Assembly (NCBI GenBank): GCA_033439295.1
Contig: JAVTLE010000011.1
Coordinates: 248,082 to 312,081, forward strand
DNA from: Deuterostichococcus epilithicus
Taxonomy: Eukaryota > Chlorophyta > Trebouxiophyceae > Prasiolales > Stichococcaceae
Reading direction: 5' to 3'
DNA: 64,000 nt
The notes beneath the pieces were generated by a model. The model was not told the DNA's origin. It did not search any database and worked only from the letters and a program-made list of their open reading frames with translations. Of this stretch, positions 11,392-22,529 are shown in pieces. Each line of letters begins with the position of its first letter. Position 1 is the first letter of the stretch. Position numbers and translations under genes: made by a program.

Positions 11392-12993
11392 GAGCCTCGG
11401 AACAGCAAGGCTTAGCTCTGATTCTTGAGTAACATGGCGCCGGCGCGTGCGCTACAGTGGTGGTGGGCGGAGGTTCTCACGATTCTGCGAACCTGCGGTA
11501 GTGCCATTGATGGATTTTTTTTGGGCGACAGCAACAGGAAGATAATGATACTGTTGCCCTCTAGGGTAGCTAGGTGTTCAAGTATGCTGCGCTCTCATAT
11601 CGCGCGTGGTTTCCCTCGATTCCGGTAGCATGATTCGAGATGGTATGTACATCCCATCGAGGACTGTTGAGACGTCCACAGCAGCGAACGGTGACGCTGT
11701 CACAAGGCATGTGACGCGCCAGGCCATCGCTTTAGCCTACCCCGTTGGGGTAGGAAGGTACGGATCTGCAAGTCCCAGCAAGGGATCTGCCACGCAGGGT
11801 GCCAGGCTGCAGTCGAAGATCGCCTGGGTCATGCTTAATCCATGAAACGGCGAATGGCACGGCCTGTTGTCTAACAAGTCAGCGTCTGCAGCTTCGTGGC
11901 CGCCGCCGCCGCCGTGTTGGCTGGTAGATCGACAGCCCGACGGGCTGTGCCAGCCGCGCCACTACTGTACACAGCCAGCCACCGCTTCCACTGCCACGCC
12001 ATGGTGAGCCCACAGACTGGCAATAACTTTCGATGGCAGAAGCAAAGCGGTGGAAAGTCTCCAGCTTGGCCACAGACCTTTCGAACCTAGATATCTTTTT
12101 GGCAGCCGCTCGAGGCGCGGTGCCCCGTGCAGGCCGCCTTCAGCACACGGCTGCAGTAGCGCCAGTCTTGATGGTTGCCTGCTGTTTGAGCTTGCGACCT
12201 GCGGATCATCTGCTGCACTTCGGGCCGCGGAGCCACATCGGTGCCAGCTCCACACATACCCAGCTTGACAGGTTGTACCGTGCATGGCTCAACATTTTGG
12301 CCAATCCTCGTAGTGAAAAGAAGAGAGAAGTGTACTTGGCCTAGGGACCTCTGGGCCCGCCGCGCTCTCCAAAGATGGTGTAGTGATTGCTTGGCGTCAC
12401 CAGCAGCCGGTGACAGTGTGACCCCGACAAAGGCGTAGGTGACCCGTTAAGGTGCCGACTCCAGTCGTGGCCAGCTACTGCTGTTGAATTGACGTCCAGG
12501 TTGTCGAGCATGCATATGCCGCGTTGCCCAGTTCAGATGAGATTGGTGGCGGGTGACCCAAAAAGAGATATTTGTTTTATGCTCTTTGCAAGTCCATTTG
12601 TGCACACCGGTTCCGGCTCCGGACGCAAAACGTTCGAACGTTCCGTTCTTGCACTAACAATTCAGTACTTTACGACGCGGAACGTGGACGTTCCGGGACG
12701 TTTTGCGTCCCGGGCCGGAAGCGGTGTGCCCAAATGGGCTTGCAAAGAGCAATAAAAGCTGTCACGTCGCAGCCTCCTCGAGCGACTTGATGATAAGTTA
12801 GTGACAAACGAAATCTTCTTGCTGTGCCGACAGACTTCCTGCTGTAAGATCCTTCGCCTTCGATATCGATCTGCCGAGCAGGCGTCTTTCGGCGTCTCCC
12901 ATCGGCAACGATGTCATCCGCATGCGGCTCAGCATGCGCGGGACGCTTGGCCACGGACCCTTTGGTTGAGCACCCTGATGGCATTGCTTGCAG
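11392..12993. other. Intergenic region with one foldback element
   Basis: No coding exon is supported. It holds the subtilisin 3' end, the promoter side of the Cys-rich gene and the 183-bp foldback at 12575-12757. The first exon (with the ATG) of the Cys-rich gene probably lies in its last few hundred bases, because the visible exon at 12994 has an in-frame TGA just upstream and no in-frame ATG. Confidence 0.5.
12575..12757. mobile_element. MITE-like foldback element with ~60-bp terminal inverted repeats
   Basis: The left arm 12575-12634 and right arm 12698-12757 are almost perfect reverse complements, both carrying GCTCTTTGCAAG outward of CACACCG and GACGCAAAACGT. The ~63-bp centre carries further short palindromes of the AACGTTC/GAACGTT kind. 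There is no coding capacity and no clear target-site duplication; the ends themselves are TTTTAT/ATAAAA. It is best read as a non-autonomous DNA transposon or hairpin-forming element. Confidence 0.85.
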
Positions 12994-15900
12994 AAAGCAC
13001 AACGCCGGCTGGCTCGTCACTGCGCTGCTGGCCATGCGCGGGCGTGCACTGCCGCCGCTGCCACGACTACTGCCGTGATAACACTGCTGGTGCTGCAAGT
13101 CGGCGACAATGCCGCCGCTCCCACAGCGGGCCTCATTAGCCCAGCCGACCGAGTTGCGCTGGCTCGCGTGTCGGACCCACGGGATCGCAAGGAGCTGGCT
13201 ACGCTGTTGACCGGCGCCGGTGCGCAAGACCCTCAGGTGAGTATCCTCGGCTTGAGTGGGTCTTGCAGGTATAGCTGCGGCAAATATTTAAACTTTTCCG
13301 CCTGACAGCTATGGGGTTGAACGTGCATGGGTCACCATGTTCACTGGCGGGCCGACTGCCTGGCTTGCTGCGGCAGAGGATGTGTCTGCACTAGCCAGCT
13401 GCTGCAGATTTGACTGCAGGCGCCCTCATCCACAGAATTCAGCCACTCCATTGGGCACCCATGCGGATAGTAGTGTCATGACCTTGCAGCATGCGCTGTG
13501 CAGCCGTCATTGGTTGCTGCGCTGCCATGTTGCCGAGCATGAATACGATCAGTGCTGTGTCCATTGCGCCTGCAGGTGCAACAAGTCTTACGCTCCTGTG
13601 CCGCTCAGTCCGAGGCTGGGCTGGGACGCTGTCGGCAGCTCAACCGCTACATACTAGACTGCACCAAGGTAGCAGCTCCGCTGCCTGCTCTTTGTGCATC
13701 GTCAGACAGCGAGCAAGCTCTGGTCACTGCGCAGCAAGCATGCAGGATGCTGTCAGTGTTGCCGCTGCACAAACCTCAGCCACGCGACATTCTCAATGCT
13801 TGTTATTGCCGCCATCTTGTTGCCCGCAGAATGAGGGGACGCGATGTCTGCGCTGCACCTTCAGCCGCATCAAGCACATCGACACGGAAGCAAGCGTCTG
13901 CCTTTCCGTGCGCAACCCCCGGCGCTTCGCCCTCAAGAACGGCACAGCCGGTGGGCTATCCGAACCTCACAATGAAGGTTTTCGAGATAGCTTACTGGCC
14001 CCTTGCCGCCGTCGCATGCTGCTACGCTGCCTTGAATGGTCGTCCGCAATGCTCGAATGTCAAGATATTCAGCAATGCAGCTGCAAGGAACTGCAGTGTG
14101 CTCCAGAGGATCGTGCACCCTGCAGAGGGTCCATACAACTGCCGAATGGTTGACCTTGCCAACTTTGCACTGGCTTAAGGTGTGTTCACCAGCAGAAGTT
14201 TTCATTGTCGCGTCGGCATGTAGCAGCGGAGGGGACAAAAACCATGCTGAGGCGGTGCGGATGTTGACTGCAGTGCCAAAGGCGGGTCTGCAGCCGGGCA
14301 GGTCGCCAGACGGCGCAGTGGACTGCCCAGTCGGGACGGCCAAAAAGAACGCCGGGTCGTACCGCTGCCCGGCATGTACGGGAAGGGGGTATCAGCCCCA
14401 GACAGGCCAGAGCCGCTGCCTCATCTGCCCTGCTGGCTACAGCATCAACGCCGCTCGCACCGACTGCGGTGTGTCTCCCAGTGATTGATTTCTGGCTACA
14501 CATCATGTGAGACAAGTGGTGCTCTCAACTCTGGCTCTGAGGTGGCGCAAAATTCAGCGCGCGGGTGAGGCATTGTCACTGCAGCACAGTAACCTCGCTG
14601 TGCAGGTCTTCAGATTCGAACAGTCTATTTAGCCCCAGACTACATAGTGTGGTCGCTGCTGAGCCAATCATCATCGGCCCACACTGTGCCTGTCCGAGTT
14701 GGCGGCACTCCAACGACCTGAGGACGTTTGGCAAACGCAAAACCGTCTGGCTCTCAAGCCTCACGTCCTGTTCTTGTCGGCTGCCTGCAGTGCCACCGCT
14801 GCCACCTGCGCCGATGTCAATTGTTGCGCCGACTGCGCAGCCCTCGCTCACTCCCGCGTCTCCCCAGTCCGCCGCGCCGCCCACCCACCCACTTTCGGCA
14901 GCCCCAACGGCGGCGCCCGCATCAGCAGGCGCAACTGCGGCGCCACTGCCCACGCCGACCGCCATGCCAGCGGGTTTCCCGACCGGCAGCCCCACCGAGC
15001 CTCCGTCCACGACCTCAACTTTGGCGCCCGCCTTCACGGATCCGCCAAGCATGGCGACTGCAACGCCTTCTGCACCGGCTGTGGAGGGCGCACGACCCTC
15101 CGCCATGCCGATTGCAGCGTCATCAAGTGCGCCTCCGACCGCCCCGCTGCCGCCGATGCCGCTGGCGACCGAGTTGCAGCTGTTCCCACAGTCGCCAGAT
15201 GGGCTGCCATCCGGCGTCAGCGCCTGCGTCTCAGGCCGTGTTTCAGCACGCTCAGCCTCGCAGCCTGGCACTGCTCCAGCGCCGCTGGAGGGCGCGAACG
15301 TGACATGTCAGCTCGTCGACGCCGCCGACGAGGTGGCGCAGCAATCCACCCTGAGCAGCTTGGATGGCGGCTTCACCATTGATTTCGACGTCCGCCCGAG
15401 CCCAGGCCCCGCAAACATCAGCTGCATCGTGCAGCCAGCGGCAGGCGGCGAGTATGCTGGCAGCGCTGCCGCTGGCATAATCATCTTTGTCCTCTTGGCG
15501 CCACCTGCTGGCATGCCTGCTCCATCTAGCGGCCTGCTACCTGCGCCTCCACCGTTCCCACGTCCGACGCCGCCACCCATGCCGCCGCCGGGCCCGCCGC
15601 CCAGCCTGCTGCTTGCGCCTCCGCCGTTCCTCTCTCCAACACCGCCGCTGTTGCCGCCACCCATGCTGCTGTTGGCCCCGCCGCCCAAGCCCGCCACCCG
15701 TGCCTGCGCCGTCCCCACCTCCAATGATGCAGCCCTCGCCGCCACATGCGTCGCCGCCGTCCCCGCCGCACAGCCCGCCGCCCGCGCCTGCACCGTCCCC
15801 ATATCTGATGACGCTGCTGTCGCCGCCACCAGCAGCACCACCCAGCCCGCCGCCCGCNCCTCCGCCGTCCCTGCCTTCGGCAGCGTCACTATCGCCGCCA

Positions 15901-18900
15901 CCAGCCCCGCCGCCAAGCCCGCTTGCGCCTCCACCATCCCCACCTCTGGCGCCGCCGCCCTCCTTGCCACCCGCGCCGCCGTCGCCCCNGCCGCCCCGCC
16001 AGCCGACGTCGAAATCAATCCCACCTCCGACGCAGCNACTGTTGCCGCCNCCCGCGCCGCCGTCATCTTCGCTGCCGAGCCCCTTGCTCGCGCCTCCACC
16101 ATCTCCGCTTCCGGCGCCGCCGCCGCCGCCGTCCCCGCCTCCCAGCCTACCGCCTGCACCTCCACCGTCCCCACCTTCGCCGCCGCTGTCGCCGCCGCTG
16201 TCGCCACCGCCCGCGCCNCCGCCNTTCCCGTCTCCCAACCCACNGCTGGCGCCGCCNCCGTTCCCATCTCCCAGCCCGCCGCCGTCGCCGGCCCCCGCGC
16301 CGCCACCGTCCCCGCCTCCCAGCCCGCTGCTGGCGCCTCCACCATCTCCACCTCCGGCGCCACCACCGTCGCCGGCCCCCGCGCCGCCGCCAGCCTCGCT
16401 GCCGAGTCCCCCGCTCGCGCCTCCACCATCTCCACATCTGGCGCCGCCGCCACCACCGCCCGCGCGCCGCCGCCGTCGCCGCCGCCGCCCCGCCTCCCAG
16501 CCCACCGCCCGCGCCTCCGCCGCCGCCATCGCCGCCGCCCGTGCCGCCGCCATCCCCGCCTCCCAGCCCACCGCCCGTGCCGCCTCCGTCCCCACCTCCC
16601 AGCCCGCCGCCGTCGCCGCCGCCTGCGCCCCGCCTGCACCTCCACCATCTCCGCCTCCGACGCCGCCGCCGTCTCCGCCGCCTAGCCCGCCGCCTGTGCC
16701 TCCGCCATCCCAGCCTCCGGCGCCGCCACCGTCCCCGCCACTCGCGCCGCCGCCGTCTCCGCCTAAGAATCCACCGCCTGCGGCTCCATCGTCTAGCCCG
16801 CCGCCTGAGCCTCCACCATCCCACCACCTGCGCCGCCGCCATCCCCGCCTCCTAGTCCACCACCGCCTGCGCCTCCGCCATCTCCACCACCTTTGCCGTC
16901 ACCGGCTCCGTTGCTCTGCCCCATGAACCTCACAAACAGTGCGAACAACGAGGAGCTTGCAAATCGTGATGTGGCTGCCGGCAAGCTCCGCACTTGCCCA
17001 CCATTGATAACAATTGGATGGCAGGTCTTCCTCACAGCAAGTTCCCTTGTGATTTACTACTGTGCGCAGGCTGCACGGCAAACAATGACGGAGCAGTGTG
17101 CTCCAGAGATTGCCTTACCTATTCGGTAAACGTTGAGGTGCGAAATGGTTCTCGGCTGCAACCTCCGATGCGCATCTATGCAACTCCGCTGGGGAATTCC
17201 CATGAGTCCATTTGCAAGTTACTGTTCCAGCGTTGTGCTTCAAATCGCGCGGAATCGGCACAATACTGCACATAGCCACTCACATCCAAACTAACACCAG
17301 AGCATGTGGTGGCATGCCAGGTACCATACTACGCTGACCCGGCTCAAAATCAGACGGACGGCGCATTTGAGGCTTGGTGCGTGCGCTTGACTCGCAATTT
17401 CACATGGCTTGCCTGCCACTAGGTCGAGCTCTTGTTGCTGAGCGCATCAGGCAGTGCTGCTACTTGGCCACTGGCCAACCTGCGCTGGCCGCCGTGCTGG
17501 TTGCCCTGGCATTGCGGTTTGCCACGCAAAGACAGAGCGCCTTCAGGAGGTGACGATGGGTGTGCCGCTTGCTGCAGCGCCGCGGCCGGAGGAGCGCGAG
17601 GCCAGACCTGGGGAATTGCAATCACAGTCGCTAACGCTGGAGAGCAGCGACCCGACCTTGCTGCGCTCGTCGCGGACTGTGTGGGAGGCTGTGTGCAAAG
17701 CCCATTTGCTAGATCTTACGCCTGGGAAGGGGGCGCAGATCTCCGCTCTTCAGTTAGGTTCCTCTACTACTGCGACGTTGAAGGTGGAGGTGGCGCCAAC
17801 AGTGACACCTGCGCGGCCTCAACGACTCCGGATTTTGGTAAAGTCGCAGTTGATCCTCCGAGCACCCACATGGCAACGGTGCTGTGCGCCGCGTGCCCTG
17901 CAAACTGCCGCTCGTGTGACCCCCGGGCGCCGGGGACGTGCGGCACGTGCACCGCGGGCTCCGTGCTCACGGGCGGGGTCTGCACTTACCCGCCGCCGAC
18001 GCTGCCGCCCTCCCCGCCACCCGCGCCGCCGCCCTCCCCGCCCCCGCGCCGCCGCCTGCACCTCCNCCGTCCGCGCCGCCCGCGCCGCCACCGTCTCCGC
18101 CTCCTAGCCCGCCGCCTGCGCCTCCGCCATCCCCACCACCTGCGCCGCCGCCGTCCTTGCCGCGCAGACCGCCACCTGCACCTCCACCGTCCCCACCTCC
18201 GGCGCCGCCGCCCTTCCCGCCACCGCCCGCGCCGCCGCTCTGCCCCATGGACCTCACAACCCGTGAGTCCGACCAGGAGCTTGCAAAGTTGTGCCTTGGC
18301 CTGCTGGCAAGCTCTGCAGTTGCTGACAGATCGTGACACTACAATGGCAGGGTTTCCTCACAGCAAGTACATCCTATGAATGGCTATTATGCGCAGGCTG
18401 CACGGCTTGCAACGACGGAGCAGTGTGCTCCAGAGATTGCCTTTATTTCTCGGTGAACGTTGAGGTGCGAATTGGCTGTCGGCTGCATCACATGCACATT
18501 GGCTGCATGTGCAACTTTGCGCCTCCGCCGTGAAACTCTCGCTAGTCCATTGTCATGCAGACAAGACACTTTTGCGGTGTCGATATGTTGTGGAATATGA
18601 CACACACCTGCGTTCAGGTGCACACAGGCGTTGTTGGCATTCATGTTCAAACCAATAGCAAAGCTTGTGGTGGCATGCCAGGTACCCTACTACCCTGAAG
18701 AAAGTCAGCCGGTCGGTGCGTTTGAGGCTTGGTGCGTGCCCTTCATTCACGACTGCATGTGGCTTGCCTGCAACCAGGTCGAGCTGTTGAGTGCTGAGGG
18801 GATCAGGCAAATCTGCTGCTTGGCTGCTGGCTGCCGTCTGCCGGCCGCTGTGCTGACTGCCCCGGCATTGCAATGTCCCACCTGAACATGGAGCGCCTCG

Positions 18901-20613
18901 AGGCGGAGAAAGTGGGTTTTCCATTTCCTGCAGCGCCGCGGCGGGAGCGACGCGATCCCAAAACTGGGGGATTGCGATCGCATACGCTGACATCTTCGTG
19001 GAGCAGCGCCGCCTGGACCTTGCTGCGCTGGTAGCAGATTGCGTGGGAGGCTGTGTGCCAGATTCCCGTTATCTTCAACCACTTGCTTGGGAAGGGAGTG
19101 CAGATCTTCAATATGACAAAAGTGTCAGCGGCGCCCTACTGTTCTGCGGCAGCGGCGTTCTAAATGGAACCGCCAATAGTCAGACCTGTGCGGCATCACT
19201 GCCCCCTATTTTCGACATATCTTCAAGCGGTTTGAGGCTCCTTACCGACACCTCCCTCACGGTCACGGTGCTGTGTGCCGCGTGCCCTGCAAACTGCCGC
19301 TCGTGCGACCCACGGGCGCCGGGGACGTGCGGAACGTGCACCGCGGGCTCCATGCTCACCGGCGGGGTCTGCACTTACCCACCGCCTAAGCCGCCGCCCT
19401 CCCCGCCACCGCCTGCGCCGCCGCCCTCCCCGCCNCCGCTCGCACCGCCGCCCTCCCCGCCTCCCGTGCCGCCGCGTGCACCTCCACCGTCCCCACCTCC
19501 GGCGCCGCCGCCCTTCCCGCCGCCCGCGCCACCGCCCGCGCCGCCGCCACACCCGCCACCTGCGCCACCGCCAGCGCCGCCGCTCTGCCTCATGGACCTC
19601 GCAACCCGTGAGTCCGACCAGGAGCTTGCAAAGTTGTGCCTTGGCCTGCTGGCAAGCTCTGCAATTGCTTGCAAATCGTGAATCGACATTGGCAGGGTTT
19701 CCTCACAGCAATAAGTTCCTGTGCTTGGCTATTATGTGCAGGCTGCACGGCTCGCAATGACGGAGCAGTGTGCTCCAGAGACGGCCTTTACTTCTCGGTG
19801 AACGCTCAGGTGCGAATTGGCAGTTTGCTGCAATTCGAATGTGCATCTGTGCAGTAACGGGGTTGGCTAGCATTGCAGTCTCATATTGTGTGGAAGTGGC
19901 AGTCGCACTTGAAGCAACAGCCACACCTTATCATGACATGCCAGGTACCCTACAACCCTTCCGGCAATCAGGTCAACGCGTTTGAGCTTTGGTGGGTGCG
20001 GTCGACTCACAAATGTATGTGGCTTGCCTGCCTCCGCGTCGAGCTCTTGAACGCTTTGGACATAGGGTAGTGCTGCTCCTTGGCTGCTGACTCGCGTTTG
20101 CCAGCTGCTTTGTTGATCGTCCCGGCGTCGCGCTGTGCCACACTGACATGGAGCGCCTTGATGCGGAAACGATGGGTGCGTCGCTTGCTGCAGCGCCGCA
20201 GCGGGAAGTGCGCGATGCCAAAACTGGGGGATTGCGATCGCGTTTGCTTTTCACTCAGAGCGGCGTCCGGACCTCGTCGCGCTGGTAGCAGACTGCGTAG
20301 GAGGCTGTGTTGACGTGGGGTCCTATTCGACAGTTTATGGGAAGGGAGTTTAGATTATGGTGATGATTCGATGACCCAAGGTGTTCTATTCTACTGCAAT
20401 CTCAACTTCGGTGCTGGCAACAGTCAGACCTGTAGGGATTCACTGGGTGGGGATTTTGGTGATGCGGATATTGAAAAAGCGAGTATGTTGTTGACAGTGC
20501 TGTGCGCCGCATGTCCGGCAAACTGCCGCACGTGTGACCCCCGGGCGCCGGGGACGTGCCACACGTGCACCACGGGCACAGTGCTCCCCAACGGGGCCTG
20601 CCCACCGAACTGA
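12994..20613 (+). CDS. Large modular secreted Cys-rich, polyproline-rod protein; family unknown
   Basis: Visible exons: 12994-13236 (hydrophobic TTTAVITLLVLQVG, signal-like), 13576-13668, 13830-13907, 14294-14468 (GCC2/GCC3-like Cys domain, CPVGTAKKNAGSYRC), 14791-16938, then module exons 17070-17137, 17321-17376, 17578-18262, 18397-18464, 18682-18731, 18934-19607, 19742-19809, 19945-19991, 20194-20613. Exon 14791 encodes Pro-Thr linker, a beta-sandwich-like stretch (PLEGANVTC..LDGGFTIDF, carboxypeptidase-regulatory-like) and a PPSPPP rod. Three Cys-rich globular modules alternate with rods; each ends CAACPANCRSCDPRAPGTC. Rods contain several N calls and frame slips (near 15690, 16470, 16640, 18045), probably sequencing errors. 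Module 3 has a one-base slip near 20336. The start codon is not located. The architecture recalls pherophorins, but the globular domain does not match the pherophorin domain. Confidence 0.75.
15540..16910 (+). repeat. Polyproline rod coding repeat (PPSPPP/PPAPPP)
   Basis: About 1.37 kb of CCG/CCT/TCC repeats encoding Pro-Ser-Pro and Pro-Ala-Pro runs. The Pro-rich frame changes about 15690, 16470 and 16640, and at least eight N calls occur, so the true length and frame are unreliable. Pro-Ser-Pro runs of this type are hydroxyproline-glycosylated in algal wall proteins. Confidence 0.85.
16939..18262 (+). repeat. Tandem module 1 of the Cys-rich protein (about 1.32 kb)
   Basis: Runs from the intron after the first rod to the end of the second rod. 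Contains exons 17070-17137 (NNDGAVCSRDCLTYSVNVE), 17321-17376, 17578-18262 and the same intron positions and phases (1, 0, 2) as modules 2 and 3. It is the most diverged of the three, including in its introns. Confidence 0.92.
18263..19607 (+). repeat. Tandem module 2 of the Cys-rich protein (about 1.35 kb)
   Basis: Same exon-intron order as module 1: exons 18397-18464, 18682-18731, 18934-19607. Its first intron is close to 90 percent identical by eye to that of module 3, so modules 2 and 3 separated last. Confidence 0.92.
19608..20613 (+). repeat. Tandem module 3 of the Cys-rich protein, terminal and shortened
   Basis: Exons 19742-19809, 19945-19991, 20194-20613. It lacks the trailing polyproline rod and ends CHTCTTGTVLPNGACPPN then TGA. 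Relative to modules 1 and 2 a single base is missing around 20336 (where both others read TGGGAAGGG in frame), which would shift the frame unless it is a base-call error. Confidence 0.9.
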
Positions 20614-21378
20614 CGAGGTTCGAGAGCTGTCTGGCATCATTGCACCGTTCCTGTCCTCGCCGCATGTGCATGTCAAAACCCAATGCCGATGGGGATGTGG
20701 CGAGCGGCAACGATTTGCAGCACCGTGTTTGCAGGTGTGACAGCGGCGCTGAGGAGGCGTAAGCCGCTGGCAGACCATGCTTGGGCACCAGAAACGACCT
20801 GCAAGTCAGACCAGGCACGAGGCGGCGTAGCCTGCTGCATTGACCGGCGGATGGAGCAGCCGGGCGGTGCTGTGACGCCGCGGGGAAGTATGGCGTTGCC
20901 GGGCGCGCACATGGGCTGTAGGCCAGCCACTTGGCGGAAGCGCCGGGCAGCGTGGCTAGCGCTGGGGCTGCCATCGCAGACCAGCAGCAAGTCACAGCAT
21001 ATCTAGAAGAACTAGCATTTGGCTTCCTGGCCTGTCGCGACTTCATGTGCTGTCAGGTCAGAATTGATTGACCAGTGCTGTTAGAACAATTCAGTGGATT
21101 GTGCAATCATGTTCCAGTGAGCCAGCAGCAGGTGTGCACCAGCAGCCAGTGTCCACTTTGTTGCACCGTAGCTCGGATAGCCTCGAAGGCCTGGGAGGCC
21201 ATTTGCCTCCAGACGCAGTCGTGTGAGCACTGCCGAGGCCCAGCGGCAGATGTAAAGAGCTCTGACAACCATTTTCTGGGGTCTCCAGTAGCGCGGTTCA
21301 ATACGTCAAGGTCCAACGCCCCTTCCCATCCCTCTTCTTCCGCCCACAGGCACCAGGCGGTTTCCTGGCTAATGCGTC
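20614..21378. other. Convergent intergenic region
   Basis: Lies between the stops of the plus-strand Cys-rich gene and the minus-strand 21379-29398 gene. No coding exon recognised. It holds both 3' UTRs; a TGTAA word on the plus strand sits at 21251-21255, 638 bases past the plus-strand stop. Confidence 0.5.
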
Positions 21379-22481
21379 TCACTTCGGCGCCAGCACCTCG
21401 TCCTTCAGCCCCTCATCCTTGAGCACCCTGCCGGACAACGGCTTCAGCTGGCTAGGCTCCGTGACGACGCCGCCGCCACTCCTGCCGCCCCTGCCGCCGG
21501 CGGAACCGCTCAGCAAGGGACCCCGCGGGCCGCCAACACCGCGATTCAGTGCTGCCCACGCCGCGGCGGCGCCCGCTGAGGCGGCGGCCGGCGCTTGTGG
21601 GGCGGCGGCCGCGACGCCTGCCGCCGCGAGGCCGGCGGCCACCAGCGCCGTGCGCCCAGGTAGTCCTGCAGCGAGTTATAAGTACGGAGTCGAGAGTGTT
21701 GACGTGCATCGTCGGCGTGTCGTCAGGAACCCGTCTGCAAATCTAGCAGTTCCCAGTGGACGCTGCGCCGGGGGGGCTCTCTNGGCGTCGGCATTTGCAG
21801 GGCCGCATGTTCCTCGGAATACAACGTTGACACCGTCTTGAAGCAGCAGAATACTGCACGCTGCGGGTCTACCTCCACAACTCCAGTGCATGAGCTGTGA
21901 CTGAAAACCCCTGACGCGTGCTCACTGCAACAGGGCAGGGCCGCAGAACCATGCCAGACCGACCAATAGAGGCATATGCACGCGCTGCTGCGGTAGCTGG
22001 CGTCCCTCGATATGCCACGCCATCACCATTGCTTCAAGAATTGCGCTCAGGACTCCACAGCGCACCGGAGGTAGCCCAGATGTGGGGCACGGAGCCATGA
22101 CGGTGGGCTGCCAGCACGGCCGCGGCGCCCGCCGCTGCCGCCAGCGCCAGGAGTAGCCACTGGGCCGCGTTGTTGCCATCGCTCCCGGAGCCTTTGCCAC
22201 CTGCGGGAGGAGCCACATGTGCAAATTGTGACCTTGGTGGTCGTGCTTGTGCTGAGAGATGCTGGCTCGATCTCATTCAAGGCACGGTGGTATTCCGATA
22301 ATTTGCATCAGAGCAAGGAAAACCGACGACAGGCTCAGTATCCAGGGTTGAGGATGCCAGCTCATTAGCCAGCAGATCGCATGGCGCATCCGCATGGGCC
22401 CGCACAGCAACGCTTGCCCAACAGCTCAACAGCCAAGGCATGTCTGATTGTGCGAACAGCCAGATCCGCACCTGAGCCACT

Positions 22482-22529
<48 letters not shown>

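Noticed and set aside
15308-16842. Arg- or Gly-rich open frames on the minus strand opposite the polyproline rods
   Set aside because: Shadows of CCG repeats with no splice context or homology.
18434-18560. Cys-rich rod gene as several separate genes
   Set aside because: Stops inside the repeats fall in introns; exon phases link all modules and no promoter-like gap or new signal peptide occurs.
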